Shown one piece after another: positions 1 through 7,945 of a DNA stretch of 64,000 bases. Each line of letters starts with the position of its first letter. The first letter of the stretch is position 1. The notes beneath the pieces were generated by a model. It was not told where the DNA came from. It was given only the letters and a program-made list of their open reading frames with translations, and searched no databases. Location of the stretch: positions 124,001 through 188,000 of the forward strand of contig NZ_ABCM01000005.1 in assembly GCF_000170795.1 (NCBI RefSeq), given 5' to 3'. The position numbers and the translations under genes were made by a program. Source of the DNA: Pedobacter sp. BAL39. GTDB taxonomy: Bacteria; Bacteroidota; Bacteroidia; Sphingobacteriales; Sphingobacteriaceae.

Positions 1-2
1 AA

Positions 3-290
3 GATTATGTCAACATCAATCTTGATGAACGTTATAACAACAGAACAGATCCTAACCGTTTCTACTATCGTTCTGACCATTACAACTTTGCCAAACATGG
101 CATTCCGGTCATCTTCTATTTCAACGGAGTACATGATGATTACCATCAGCCCGGAGATGAGGTCAGCAAAATTGATTTCCCTATGCTGGCAAAAAGAGCA
201 CAGCTGGTGTACTTTACGGCATGGGAACTGGCAAATGGTGCCACCAGACCTAAAGTCGATAAAAACGACGACGGTACACCGAAAAATTAA
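3..290 (+). CDS. M28 family peptidase, C-terminal fragment
   Basis: The reading frame is open from the window edge and ends in TAA at 288-290, so only the last 95 residues of a longer protein are present. The fragment reads RSDHYNFAKHGIPVIFYF, then a short stretch with HDDYHQPGD, then a helix ending in LANG. This is the C-terminal signature of zinc aminopeptidases of family M28: the SDH/HYNFA segment precedes the last metal-binding His, here in DDYHQPGD. These enzymes are usually exported and cleave amino acids from peptides. Signal peptide and the other metal ligands lie outside the window. A terminator-like hairpin follows 22 bases after the stop. The family call is firm; substrate cannot be told. 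Confidence 0.85.
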   Translation, partial: DYVNINLDERYNNRTDPNRFYYRSDHYNFAKHGIPVIFYFNGVHDDYHQPGDEVSKIDFPMLAKRAQLVYFTAWELANGATRPKVDKNDDGTPKN

Positions 291-312
291 CCATTGATGT
301 AAATAAAAAATA

Positions 313-348
313 ATGCAAGCCGCTGACGACCATCAGCGGCTTTTGCAT
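313..348. terminator. Stem-loop terminator after the M28 peptidase gene
   Basis: GCCGCTGA at 319-326 pairs with TCAGCGGC at 333-340 across a 6-base loop. The stem extends outward through ATGCAA (313-318) and TTGCAT (343-348) with two unpaired T. The 3' T run is short (TTTT), and the A-rich 5' flank would give some activity in either direction. It sits between the peptidase stop and the lutB promoter, so it probably separates the two units. Confidence 0.7.
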
Positions 349-424
349 ATACGCTCAGCATCGGTTTTACGTTATCACTGCAAAATGGTTTTTCAATAAA
401 AATGAGCCTACGCTTATTTATTTT

Positions 425-432
425 TATATTTG
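425..432 (+). promoter_or_regulatory. -7 promoter box for lutB
   Basis: TATATTTG matches the Bacteroidetes -7 consensus TAnnTTTG at every fixed position. It ends only three bases before ATG at 436. No clear TTG or TTTG is found at the -33 distance. Start of transcription would fall at about 437-439, at or inside the start codon, so the mRNA is predicted to be leaderless. Confidence 0.55.
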
Positions 433-435
433 AAC

Positions 436-1824
436 ATGATGAAAACAGCTGATGAGTTTTTGGTGAAGTCCGATGAGAAGGCTTTTGATTTGGGCCATCG
501 TAAAACGATCAATCATAATATTGGCAAGTACAATGTTGCCGTTACACGCGGCATCTCGAGATTTGAAAACCTTGAAAACTCAAAGAAAAAAGCGCATGCC
601 ATCAAATGGCGTGTCATGGAGAACCTGGATAAATACCTTCCTGAGTTTGAGGCCAATTTCCAGCGTCGTGGTGGAAAGGTGATCTGGGCGAATGATGCCG
701 CAGAAGCGCAAAAGGAAATCCTGAACATCATCAATAAAAGAAACGGCAAGACGGTCATCAAATCAAAATCCATGACCACGGAAGAAATCCACCTGAACGA
801 CTTCCTTGGCGAGCATGGCATTGAATCGCTGGAAAGCGATCTTGGTGAATATATTGTACAGCTGCTTGGGCAGCCTCCTTATCATATTGTAACCCCTGCG
901 ATGCACCTTAGCAAAGAGGAAATTGCAAAGCTGTTCCACGACAGGTTTGGTACGCCGATTGACGCCACGCCTCAGCAGCTGACCCAAAAGGCCCGGGAGC
1001 TCCTGCGCGAGAAATACCTGCGTGCAGACATTGGCATATCAGGCGGAAACTTCCTGATTGCAGACACCGGCAGTATTGCATTGACAGAAAATGAAGGAAA
1101 TGCCAGGTTATGTACCACCTTCCCGAAGGTTCACATTGCCATTGTGGGCATCGAGAAGATCATTCCCTCGATGGCAGATCTCGACCTTTTCTGGCCACTG
1201 CTTGCCAGTCATGGAACGGGGCAGAACTTAACGGTATACAATACCATACTGAGCGGACCGAGACGCCCCGAAGAAACAGATGGACCTGAAGAGATGTACG
1301 TCATCCTGCTCGACAACGGCCGCACCAATCTGCTTGCCCAAAAAGAACAGCGCCAGGGACTATACTGTATCCGGTGTGGTGCCTGTCTCAACGCCTGCCC
1401 GGTTTACAAAAATATCGGTGGCCATACTTATGACACTACCTATAGTGGCCCTATAGGCTCCATCATTACGCCACACCTCAAAGGGATGAAGGAGTTTAAA
1501 CACCTGAGCTACGCCTCCAGTTTATGTGGCAAGTGCTCTGAAGTATGCCCGGCGAAGATCGACATCCACAAGATGCTGCTCCTGAACCGGAGAGATGCCG
1601 CTACCACACACGAGAATCCCAAAACAGAAGAAATTGGCTGGAAGATGTGGAAAACAGGCATGCAGAAGCGATCGCGAATGGATATGGTGGGTGGTAAGCT
1701 CAAGAATTTCTTTATGAAACTCCTATTCAGGAAAAGCTGGGGCAAATACAGGGAGATGCCTGAAGTGGCTCCAAAGTCTTTCGCCCGGTTATACGAAGAA
1801 AAGAAGAAAGCCGACAACAACTAA
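436..1824 (+). CDS. lutB: LutB-like lactate utilization iron-sulfur protein
   Basis: The N-terminal two thirds is a LUD domain. Two ferredoxin-type 4Fe-4S motifs follow: CIRCGACLNACP near residues 311-322 and CGKCSEVCP near 364-372. This order and the length (462 residues) are typical of LutB, part of the LutABC complex that oxidises L-lactate to pyruvate in the cytoplasm. LutA and LutC are not in the window. ATG at 436 (or the adjacent ATG at 439) is preferred over TTG at 430, because the -7 promoter box covers 425-432 and would include a TTG start. The next gene starts five bases after the stop, so the two are probably cotranscribed. Its partners must be encoded elsewhere, and a different 2-hydroxyacid substrate is possible. 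Confidence 0.85.
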   Translation: MMKTADEFLVKSDEKAFDLGHRKTINHNIGKYNVAVTRGISRFENLENSKKKAHAIKWRVMENLDKYLPEFEANFQRRGGKVIWANDAAEAQKEILNIINKRNGKTVIKSKSMTTEEIHLNDFLGEHGIESLESDLGEYIVQLLGQPPYHIVTPAMHLSKEEIAKLFHDRFGTPIDATPQQLTQKARELLREKYLRADIGISGGNFLIADTGSIALTENEGNARLCTTFPKVHIAIVGIEKIIPSMADLDLFWPLLASHGTGQNLTVYNTILSGPRRPEETDGPEEMYVILLDNGRTNLLAQKEQRQGLYCIRCGACLNACPVYKNIGGHTYDTTYSGPIGSIITPHLKGMKEFKHLSYASSLCGKCSEVCPAKIDIHKMLLLNRRDAATTHENPKTEEIGWKMWKTGMQKRSRMDMVGGKLKNFFMKLLFRKSWGKYREMPEVAPKSFARLYEEKKKADNN

Positions 1825-1829
1825 AGGTC

Positions 1830-3806
1830 ATGACATTCGATAGGAAGGATAAAACTGACGACGTCCTGCTGAACCTTTACCGGCAGCTCCTCTATCCAAG
1901 AATGATAGAAGAGAAGATGTTGATCCTTCTGCGCCAGGGCCGCATTGGCAAATGGTTTTCCGGCATTGGTCAGGAAGCCATCGCCGTAGGCAGTACCATG
2001 GCTATGCTTCCGTCGGAATATATCCTGCCGATGCACCGAAATCTGGGTGTTTTCACCAGCAGAAACATCCCATTGAGAAAACTCATGGCGCAATGGCAGG
2101 GAAAAATCACAGGTTTTACCAAAGGGCGCGACCGCTCCTTTCACTTCGGCACACAAGCGCATAAGATCATTGGAATGATCTCCCACCTTGGTCCGCAAAT
2201 GGCTTTGGCAGATGGCATCGCTTTGGCGGATCTGCTGCAAAACAGACAACAGGCCACCCTGGTCTTCACCGGAGAAGGGGCAACGAGTGAGGGCGACTTC
2301 CATGAAGCCATTAACGTGGCGGCAGTATGGGACCTGCCTGTAATCTTTTTGATTGAGAACAATGGTTATGGCCTCTCGACGCCGACGGCAGAGCAGTACA
2401 AATGCAAAGACCTTGTGGACAAGGCTATTGGCTATGGCATTGAAGGCATTCAAATTGATGGCAATAACATCCTTGAAGTATACGATACGCTAAGCGATAT
2501 TTCAACGCGCATCAGGAAAGATCCCAAGCCGGTTCTGGTGGAATGTCTTACCTTCAGGATGCGTGGGCATGAAGAAGCTTCGGGAACAAAATATGTACCT
2601 CAGGAGCTTTTTGAGCAATGGTCGGTAAAAGATCCTGTAAAAAACTTTGAGCAATATCTATTGGATCAGGGTGTGCTCAATACAGCAGTCATAGGCGATA
2701 TAAAAGCTGCTTTTAAATACGAGATTGACAGGGAAGTCGAAAAAGCATTCCATGATGATGAACCTGCGGCAGACCTGGAGCTGGAGCTGAAAGAGATGTA
2801 TCATCCCTACGAACACCTTCCTGCAGCACCTGGAAATGAGATCAATTCACTTCGTTACCTGGACGCCATCAGTGATGGCTTGAAGCTTGGTATGGAACGC
2901 CATCAGCGGCTCGTGATCATGGGGCAGGATATTGCTGAATATGGTGGTGCTTTTAAGATTACAGAAGGCTTTGCAGCGACTTTTGGAAAATCCCGGGTCC
3001 GTAACACTCCCATCTGTGAATCTGCCATTGTAGGCGTCGCTTTAGGTCTCTCTATTAATGGGCATAAGGCTATTGTAGAAATGCAGTTTGCCGATTTCGT
3101 TTCCTCCGGATTCAACCAGATCGTAAATAACGTCGCCAAAACCCACTACCGCTGGGCGGAAAAAGCCGATGTGGTGATCCGCATGCCGACAGGCGCAGGC
3201 ACGGGAGCCGGTCCTTTTCATTCGCAGAGCAATGAAGCCTGGTTTACCAAAACTCCGGGGCTGAAGATCGTATATCCCGCCTTTCCTGACGATGCAAAAG
3301 GCTTGCTGCTGGCCGCCATCGAAGATCCCAATCCGGTATTGTTTTTTGAACATAAATTATTATACCGCAGCCTTTCGGGGGCTGTACCATCAGGTTATTA
3401 TACCACAGAAATCGGCAAGGCGAAACGCCTCTCCACCGGCGAACAGCTGAGCATCATTACCTACGGCCTTGGTGTCCACTGGGCCTTGGAGTACCTCGCT
3501 GAACATCCGGAATGTTCAGCAACGCTGCTGGACCTGCGCAGCCTTCAACCCTGGGATAAGGAAGCGGTGGCCCTCGCTGTTAAGGAAACTGGAAGGGTAC
3601 TGATCCTTCACGAGGATACCCTGAGCAGCGGTTTCGGTGCGGAACTTGCCGCATGGATTGGAGAACATTGTTTCCATTATCTGGATGCACCGGTCATGCG
3701 TTGCGCCAGCGCAGATACTGCCATTCCCATGAATAAAACGCTCGAAGAAAACTTTCTAGCCAAAAGCAGGCTGGCAGACACCGTCAGCAAACTGACGAGC
3801 TACTGA
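1830..3806 (+). CDS. 2-oxoacid dehydrogenase E1, fused alpha and beta subunits
   Basis: This is a thiamine-diphosphate enzyme that decarboxylates a 2-oxoacid and passes the acyl group to a lipoyl E2. Residues 1 to about 320 are the alpha part, with the ThDP site starting GEGATSEGDFHEA near residue 148 and closing with ENNGYG. Residues from about 335 are the beta part (MGQDIAEYGGAF, then NTPICESAIVG, and DLRSLQPWD near the end). At 658 residues it matches the fused E1 proteins common in Bacteroidota, usually annotated as branched-chain or generic alpha-ketoacid dehydrogenase. It starts five bases after lutB, which could link lactate-derived pyruvate to acetyl-CoA; that link is inference. No E2 or E3 gene is nearby. 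Pyruvate and branched-chain oxoacids cannot be told apart from motifs. Confidence 0.9.
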   Translation: MTFDRKDKTDDVLLNLYRQLLYPRMIEEKMLILLRQGRIGKWFSGIGQEAIAVGSTMAMLPSEYILPMHRNLGVFTSRNIPLRKLMAQWQGKITGFTKGRDRSFHFGTQAHKIIGMISHLGPQMALADGIALADLLQNRQQATLVFTGEGATSEGDFHEAINVAAVWDLPVIFLIENNGYGLSTPTAEQYKCKDLVDKAIGYGIEGIQIDGNNILEVYDTLSDISTRIRKDPKPVLVECLTFRMRGHEEASGTKYVPQELFEQWSVKDPVKNFEQYLLDQGVLNTAVIGDIKAAFKYEIDREVEKAFHDDEPAADLELELKEMYHPYEHLPAAPGNEINSLRYLDAISDGLKLGMERHQRLVIMGQDIAEYGGAFKITEGFAATFGKSRVRNTPICESAIVGVALGLSINGHKAIVEMQFADFVSSGFNQIVNNVAKTHYRWAEKADVVIRMPTGAGTGAGPFHSQSNEAWFTKTPGLKIVYPAFPDDAKGLLLAAIEDPNPVLFFEHKLLYRSLSGAVPSGYYTTEIGKAKRLSTGEQLSIITYGLGVHWALEYLAEHPECSATLLDLRSLQPWDKEAVALAVKETGRVLILHEDTLSSGFGAELAAWIGEHCFHYLDAPVMRCASADTAIPMNKTLEENFLAKSRLADTVSKLTSY

Positions 3807-3852
3807 GTGCATTGGCACGATAATGGCCTTAGATCAGCTACAATCACACGTT

Positions 3853-4674
3853 ATGAAGATTTCCGGTTACCTTTTTTTATCTGCGGCCCTGCTCATGATG
3901 TACAGCTGTAATCAGTCGCCCAAACATCCACAGGCCAACTATATCCAGCAACCCGCTGCAACAGCCATGACGGAAGAATCCATCAGCCTGCTCGCCGACT
4001 CCATTGATGCAAATATCAGCAAATTTGAAAAGCAGACAAGCCTTGTGTTCCAATCTGACAACCATGCGATGTATGTAGAAAGGTACAGTTACAATGGTAA
4101 ACCGGTGATGTATTCATCTTACACCGACGACATTTCAAAGGGAAATGTTCAGCAACGTTATTACCTCCAGAATGACAGTCTTCTGTTGCTTCGCGAACAC
4201 AAGCGCAGTGGCAACGACGCAGACCAGCGCTTTACAGATACCTACACCTATCTGAGGAACAATATTCCATTCAAAATAGACAGCCGCACAGCAGGCAATG
4301 AAAATGAGCTGACCAGAAAAGGATTTCGCAACATCAAGGCTGATCCGGCAGTCAGTGAAAATAAAGCGCCTTATCAAAAATCCATTCAGGTGTTTGAAGA
4401 TGCGCTACAGCAAAAAGACCAGTTTGATATGCGCTTTGCCGACTACATCGCCGCAGGCGAAGAAAGTTACATCCAGCTAAAGAGCAGTGCTCAGAATGGC
4501 TATAGTGCCAGCGTAATGGTGGATACTCCGGATGCACTTATTGACAGTCTCATAAAGAGTCCTTCCAGCTTTAAGAATGAAAAAATCAGGTTCCAGTGGA
4601 AGGTGATGGATAAAGAGGCAATCTACGTACCTGTAGCCTCGAGGATGACTTCTGCGAGCGGGTTAAAAAGATAG
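3853..4674 (+). CDS. Predicted lipoprotein, unknown function
   Basis: I do not recognise the family. From ATG 3853 the protein has 273 residues. It begins with MKIS, a hydrophobic stretch and Cys19 in a weak lipobox (MYSC), so it is probably a lipoprotein of the cell envelope. An upstream ATG at 3823 would add ten polar residues before the signal and is less likely. The mature part is hydrophilic and rich in Asp, Ser, Gln and Lys, with several YxYxxxxP-like strands suggesting a beta-rich fold. It lies 46 bases after the E1 gene on the same strand. Its last 52 bases overlap the 3' end of the convergent SprT-like gene. Confidence 0.7.
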   Translation: MKISGYLFLSAALLMMYSCNQSPKHPQANYIQQPAATAMTEESISLLADSIDANISKFEKQTSLVFQSDNHAMYVERYSYNGKPVMYSSYTDDISKGNVQQRYYLQNDSLLLLREHKRSGNDADQRFTDTYTYLRNNIPFKIDSRTAGNENELTRKGFRNIKADPAVSENKAPYQKSIQVFEDALQQKDQFDMRFADYIAAGEESYIQLKSSAQNGYSASVMVDTPDALIDSLIKSPSSFKNEKIRFQWKVMDKEAIYVPVASRMTSASGLKR

Positions 4675-5237
4675 ATATTTCCATTGTCAAGACATTGGCA
4701 GCGGTACCTCTTTCTCAGCTTCTCTCCTTTTTTAAACTGCCTGCCGTCCTTGATGGTGAATACGGCATGCAGCGGCAATTCCTCCAGTCGGATTTCCTTT
4801 TTTTCTGCATCATATTTTTTCAGTGCGCGGGAAAGTGTCAGATCGGTACAGCTCGCCGCCGAAGGATTACCAAGGTAACGCACAATGGCTGCCTTTACAT
4901 CAGCTGGAAAGATTTCCTGCTCCAGAAAGGGGGCCATCATCCGTTTAAAATTGTGTTTCCATTCTGATCCATGAGGTTTGACCTTATTTTTATGATCGTT
5001 CCAGGTAAGGAGATGTGCAAACTCATGAACAGTGGTGACCAGGAAGGAATAAGGGTTCATATCATTGTTGACAGAGATCTTATGTCCCATTCCTTTATAA
5101 GGATGCCGGTAGTCACCAAGTTTGGTCACACGGCCTTTAGATATCTTGAACTCACACTGAAAATAGTCGATCCACTTAGCAATCACCGGAGCTGCGGGCG
5201 CCGGCATATACTGGGCTAAAACATCTTCTTTTTTCAC
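4623..5237 (-). CDS. SprT-like zinc metalloprotease
   Basis: The protein has 204 residues and carries the zinc-protease motif HEFAH at residues 71-75, with a third candidate ligand His89 in HGSEW, the usual SprT arrangement. The fold family includes eukaryotic Spartan and bacterial SprT/YgjD-neighbour proteins, but the bacterial function is unclear. The C-terminal part holds a single CQC pair rather than the four Cys of a full zinc ribbon. The start is GTG at 5237; a perfect TAccTTTG box ends four bases upstream, so the message is probably leaderless. The 3' end overlaps the convergent lipoprotein gene by 52 bases. The N-terminal and catalytic call is sound; substrate is unknown. Confidence 0.85.
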   Translation of the reverse strand: MKKEDVLAQYMPAPAAPVIAKWIDYFQCEFKISKGRVTKLGDYRHPYKGMGHKISVNNDMNPYSFLVTTVHEFAHLLTWNDHKNKVKPHGSEWKHNFKRMMAPFLEQEIFPADVKAAIVRYLGNPSAASCTDLTLSRALKKYDAEKKEIRLEELPLHAVFTIKDGRQFKKGEKLRKRYRCQCLDNGNIYLFNPLAEVILEATGT

Positions 5238-5241
5238 CTTG

Positions 5242-5249
5242 CAAAGGTA
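5242..5249 (-). promoter_or_regulatory. -7 promoter box for the SprT-like gene
   Basis: On the minus strand the sequence is TACCTTTG, a perfect TAnnTTTG match. Four bases separate it from the GTG start. No good -33 TTG is present at the expected distance. The same TACCTTTGCA string precedes rlmN. Confidence 0.55.
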
Positions 5250-5295
5250 TGGAATTTACTTCAATTGCATTCGCCTACTTGAGACACCGGAACTT

Positions 5296-7413
5296 TTACT
5301 TGAGCAGCTGGAAGGTAACCAAAGCAGCAATGTAAGCCATGACCGTCATGTAGGTCAACTGAATGACCGGCCATTTCCAGGACTTTGTTTCGCGGTACAC
5401 TACGGCAACTGTACTCATACACTGCATGGCAAAGGCGTAGAACAGCATGAGCGACAAACCAGAAGCAAAGGTGAAGATGGGCAGTCCCGTTTCAGCATCT
5501 TTCGCTACCCGCATTTTGTCGCGGATCGTGCCCACTTCTTCATCGCCTCCCTCTACGCTGTAGATGGTTGCCATCGTACCCACAAAGGCCTCCCGGGCTG
5601 CAAATGAGGTGATGAGTGCAATGCCGATTTTCCAGTCATAACCCAGCGGCCTGATGGCCGGTTCAATGACATGCCCCAATACGCCCGCATATGAATTTTC
5701 CAATTTTTCGGCTGACTTATCGCGCTCAAAGTTATCAACCGGCGCACCTTCATGCTCCGCTTCAATCTTTGCATATTTTGCCTCAATCTGCTCAAACCGA
5801 TCACCAGGACCGTAACTCGCCATTACCCATAGAATAATGGAGATGGCAATGATAACTTTCCCTGCTTCAAAAACAAAGGTTTTTGATTTCTCATACATGG
5901 TAAAGAGCACATTGCTCCAGCGTGGCATACGATAAACAGGCAGCTCCATAATAAAATAAGAACGCTCTTTTGCTTTGATGATGAATTTCATGACGGCAGC
6001 AACCAGTACTGCAGCAAGAATACCGATGATGTACATACACATCAATGCCAGTCCCTGAAGATTAATAAAGCCCCATACGGCACGATCAGGCACCACAAGT
6101 GATATGAGCAAGGTGTATACCGGAAGTCGCGCAGAACAGCTCACAAGCGGCACGACCATAATGGTAATGATCCTGTCTTTCCAGCTTTCAATATTACGCG
6201 CACTCATGATCGAAGGAACGGCACAGGCCAGACTACCGATCATGGGTACGACCGACTTTCCGCTCAATCCGAACTTGTGCATAATTTTGTCCATCATGAA
6301 GGTCACACGGGCCATATATCCTGTATCTTCCAGAATGGAGATAAAGGCAAAAAGAATGGCAATCTGAGGGATAAAGATCACTACACCACCCAATCCGGCA
6401 AGCACACCATCCATCAGCAGGTCCGTGAGGACGCCGGGAGGAAGGTGGTCATGGCCAAATTCTGTCAGCCATGCAAATGAAGTTTCAATAAGATCCATGG
6501 GATAGGAAGCCCAGGAGAAAATGGAATTAAATACAAAAAAAAGGATGGCTATGAAAATAAGGAACCCCCAGAATTTGTTGGTGAGTACCGCATCCAGCTT
6601 ATCACTCAACGCAAATTTACGCTCTGCGCCGGTATCTTCAATGACACCACTAAGTACCGTTCCCAGGTAGCGGTAGCGCGCAATGGTTTCTGCGGTCTGT
6701 ATTTTGGAAGTCTCAAACTGATGACTCTGTTTGATCTTCTCCAGCTGCGTATGTTCAGCATCTGAGAAAAGATCCAGGTGTTCATGCTGGTGCAGAACCT
6801 GCAATGCGAAATAGTCATTGTCGGTACGGATCAGCTTCATGGTTTCAGCGATGGCTTCCGGAGCCAGCTGCTGTATGTCAACGGCCTTAGCCTGTGTGGC
6901 GATAGCGGTAGTATTTGAAATGGCTTGTTTCAGCTCCGCCAGCCCTTTGTTACTTCTTGCAGAGATGGGCACCACCTGGATACCGATGCGTTTTGAAAGC
7001 AGGTCAACATTAACCGCTATTCCCTCCTTCCTGGCCATATCCGTCATGTTCAGGGCCAGAACCATAGGTAATCCCAGGTCAGCAACCTGTGAATAGAGGA
7101 GTAAGTTTCTGCGGAGGTTAGTCGCGTCTGCAACCAATACAATGATGTCAGGAAAGCTTGGATTATTGGCATGGGCCAGCACTTGGAAAACAATGCTTTC
7201 GTCTTTACTCTTCGGATAAAGACTGTAGGTTCCCGGCAGATCGATGACCTCTGCCTGTTTCCCATCAGGAAGCTTTGCATAGCCAAGCTTTTTGTCAACT
7301 GTAATTCCCGGGAAGTTTCCTATTTTCTGATTTAACCCTGTAAGCAGGTTAAAAAGAGTAGACTTGCCTGTATTGGGGTTTCCAACCAGCGCTATTTTTA
7401 AATCCTTTGCCAA
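5296..7413 (-). CDS. feoB: Ferrous iron transporter FeoB
   Basis: FeoB imports Fe(II) across the inner membrane. The cytoplasmic G domain is complete: G1 GNPNTGKS at 11-18, G3 DLPG at 58-61, G4 NMTD, and a G5-like SARSNKG. The membrane part has the two Gate regions, with the conserved Cys in SLACAVPSIM and VPLVSCSARLPVY. Length is 705 residues, usual for Bacteroidota FeoB, and no FeoC-like tail is seen. The start must be TTG at 7413, because the G1 motif begins only ten residues in and no ATG is available. That TTG lies one base after the feoA stop, so translation is probably coupled to FeoA. Confidence 0.97.
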   Translation of the reverse strand: MAKDLKIALVGNPNTGKSTLFNLLTGLNQKIGNFPGITVDKKLGYAKLPDGKQAEVIDLPGTYSLYPKSKDESIVFQVLAHANNPSFPDIIVLVADATNLRRNLLLYSQVADLGLPMVLALNMTDMARKEGIAVNVDLLSKRIGIQVVPISARSNKGLAELKQAISNTTAIATQAKAVDIQQLAPEAIAETMKLIRTDNDYFALQVLHQHEHLDLFSDAEHTQLEKIKQSHQFETSKIQTAETIARYRYLGTVLSGVIEDTGAERKFALSDKLDAVLTNKFWGFLIFIAILFFVFNSIFSWASYPMDLIETSFAWLTEFGHDHLPPGVLTDLLMDGVLAGLGGVVIFIPQIAILFAFISILEDTGYMARVTFMMDKIMHKFGLSGKSVVPMIGSLACAVPSIMSARNIESWKDRIITIMVVPLVSCSARLPVYTLLISLVVPDRAVWGFINLQGLALMCMYIIGILAAVLVAAVMKFIIKAKERSYFIMELPVYRMPRWSNVLFTMYEKSKTFVFEAGKVIIAISIILWVMASYGPGDRFEQIEAKYAKIEAEHEGAPVDNFERDKSAEKLENSYAGVLGHVIEPAIRPLGYDWKIGIALITSFAAREAFVGTMATIYSVEGGDEEVGTIRDKMRVAKDAETGLPIFTFASGLSLMLFYAFAMQCMSTVAVVYRETKSWKWPVIQLTYMTVMAYIAALVTFQLLK

Positions 7414-7414
7414 A

Positions 7415-7633
7415 TTATTGCTGTATTATAATGATTGACGCTTCATTCTTTCTCAGACAAAGCTGATAACCAGCTACACGGATTGCTATGGGACAGCCCA
7501 GGGGGGCAAAGCGTTCGACTTCTACAACCTCGCCGGGCAAACAGCCCATTTCCATTAATTTTACAGACATATCAAGATCTGTAAAAGATACAATAGTACC
7601 TCGTTCTCCAGGATTTAGTTGTGAAAGTTTCAT
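7415..7633 (-). CDS. feoA: FeoA, SH3-like partner of FeoB
   Basis: FeoA is a small cytoplasmic SH3-like protein needed for FeoB activity. The 72-residue product runs from MKLSQLNPGERG through MEMGCLPG and a strand-rich C-terminus, with the LxxMGxxxG pattern typical of the family. ATG 7633 is chosen; the longer frame to 7696 adds 21 residues with no family support. It is followed directly by feoB. A promoter with a palindromic operator candidate lies about 75-120 bases upstream. Confidence 0.93.
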   Translation of the reverse strand: MKLSQLNPGERGTIVSFTDLDMSVKLMEMGCLPGEVVEVERFAPLGCPIAIRVAGYQLCLRKNEASIIIIQQ

Positions 7634-7707
7634 CTCGTATAAGGTTATATTATGGCCAGGAAAATGATGTGATCCCCCATTCCTGAACGGCCGCAATTTA
7701 GCCTTTA

Positions 7708-7753
7708 TTTATAACAGTTACAAATAAACATCCTGTTATAAAGGCACGTCAAA
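7708..7753 (-). promoter_or_regulatory. feoAB promoter with palindromic operator candidate
   Basis: Reading the minus strand, TTTG at 7750-7753 and TTTATTTG at 7721-7728 are separated by 21 bases and resemble the -33/-7 pair (one mismatch in the -7). Perfect 10-base arms TTTATAACAG (7733-7742) and CTGTTATAAA (7708-7717) lie either side of the -7 box, separated by 15 bases. This is a repressor-operator layout. An iron-responsive DtxR- or Fur-type regulator is the natural guess from context, but the site does not match a consensus I can name. The predicted 5' leader is about 80 bases. Confidence 0.5.
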
Positions 7754-7822
7754 GTGACTAAAGATGCCCTTGGCAGTCTGAAAACCGTCAAACTACCGTA
7801 ACATAAAGGGTACAGAAGGAAA

Positions 7823-7945
7823 CTATCGTTGGGGATAGCTGCGATAGCTTACCGGCGGGCACTTACAGCCACTCTTGAAGATGCTGCATCCGCTGGTACC
7901 GAGCACCGCAACGAGCAATAGCAGTTTAAACAGATTTTTTATCAT
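7823..7945 (-). CDS. Small Cys-rich lipoprotein (40 residues)
   Basis: The product starts MIKNLFKLLLL and has a clean lipobox LGTSGC with lipidation at Cys20. The mature part is only 21 residues, SIFKSGCKCPP and then a basic tail with two SYP/SYR pieces. It starts inside the last codons of the VanZ-like gene (20-base overlap), a typical coupled arrangement. No homologous enzyme can be inferred. Short Bacteroidota lipoproteins with a C-x-C-P motif are commonly left unannotated, so this may belong to such a group. The intact signal peptide, in-frame stop and overlap support a real gene. Confidence 0.7.
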   Translation of the reverse strand: MIKNLFKLLLLVAVLGTSGCSIFKSGCKCPPVSYRSYPQR

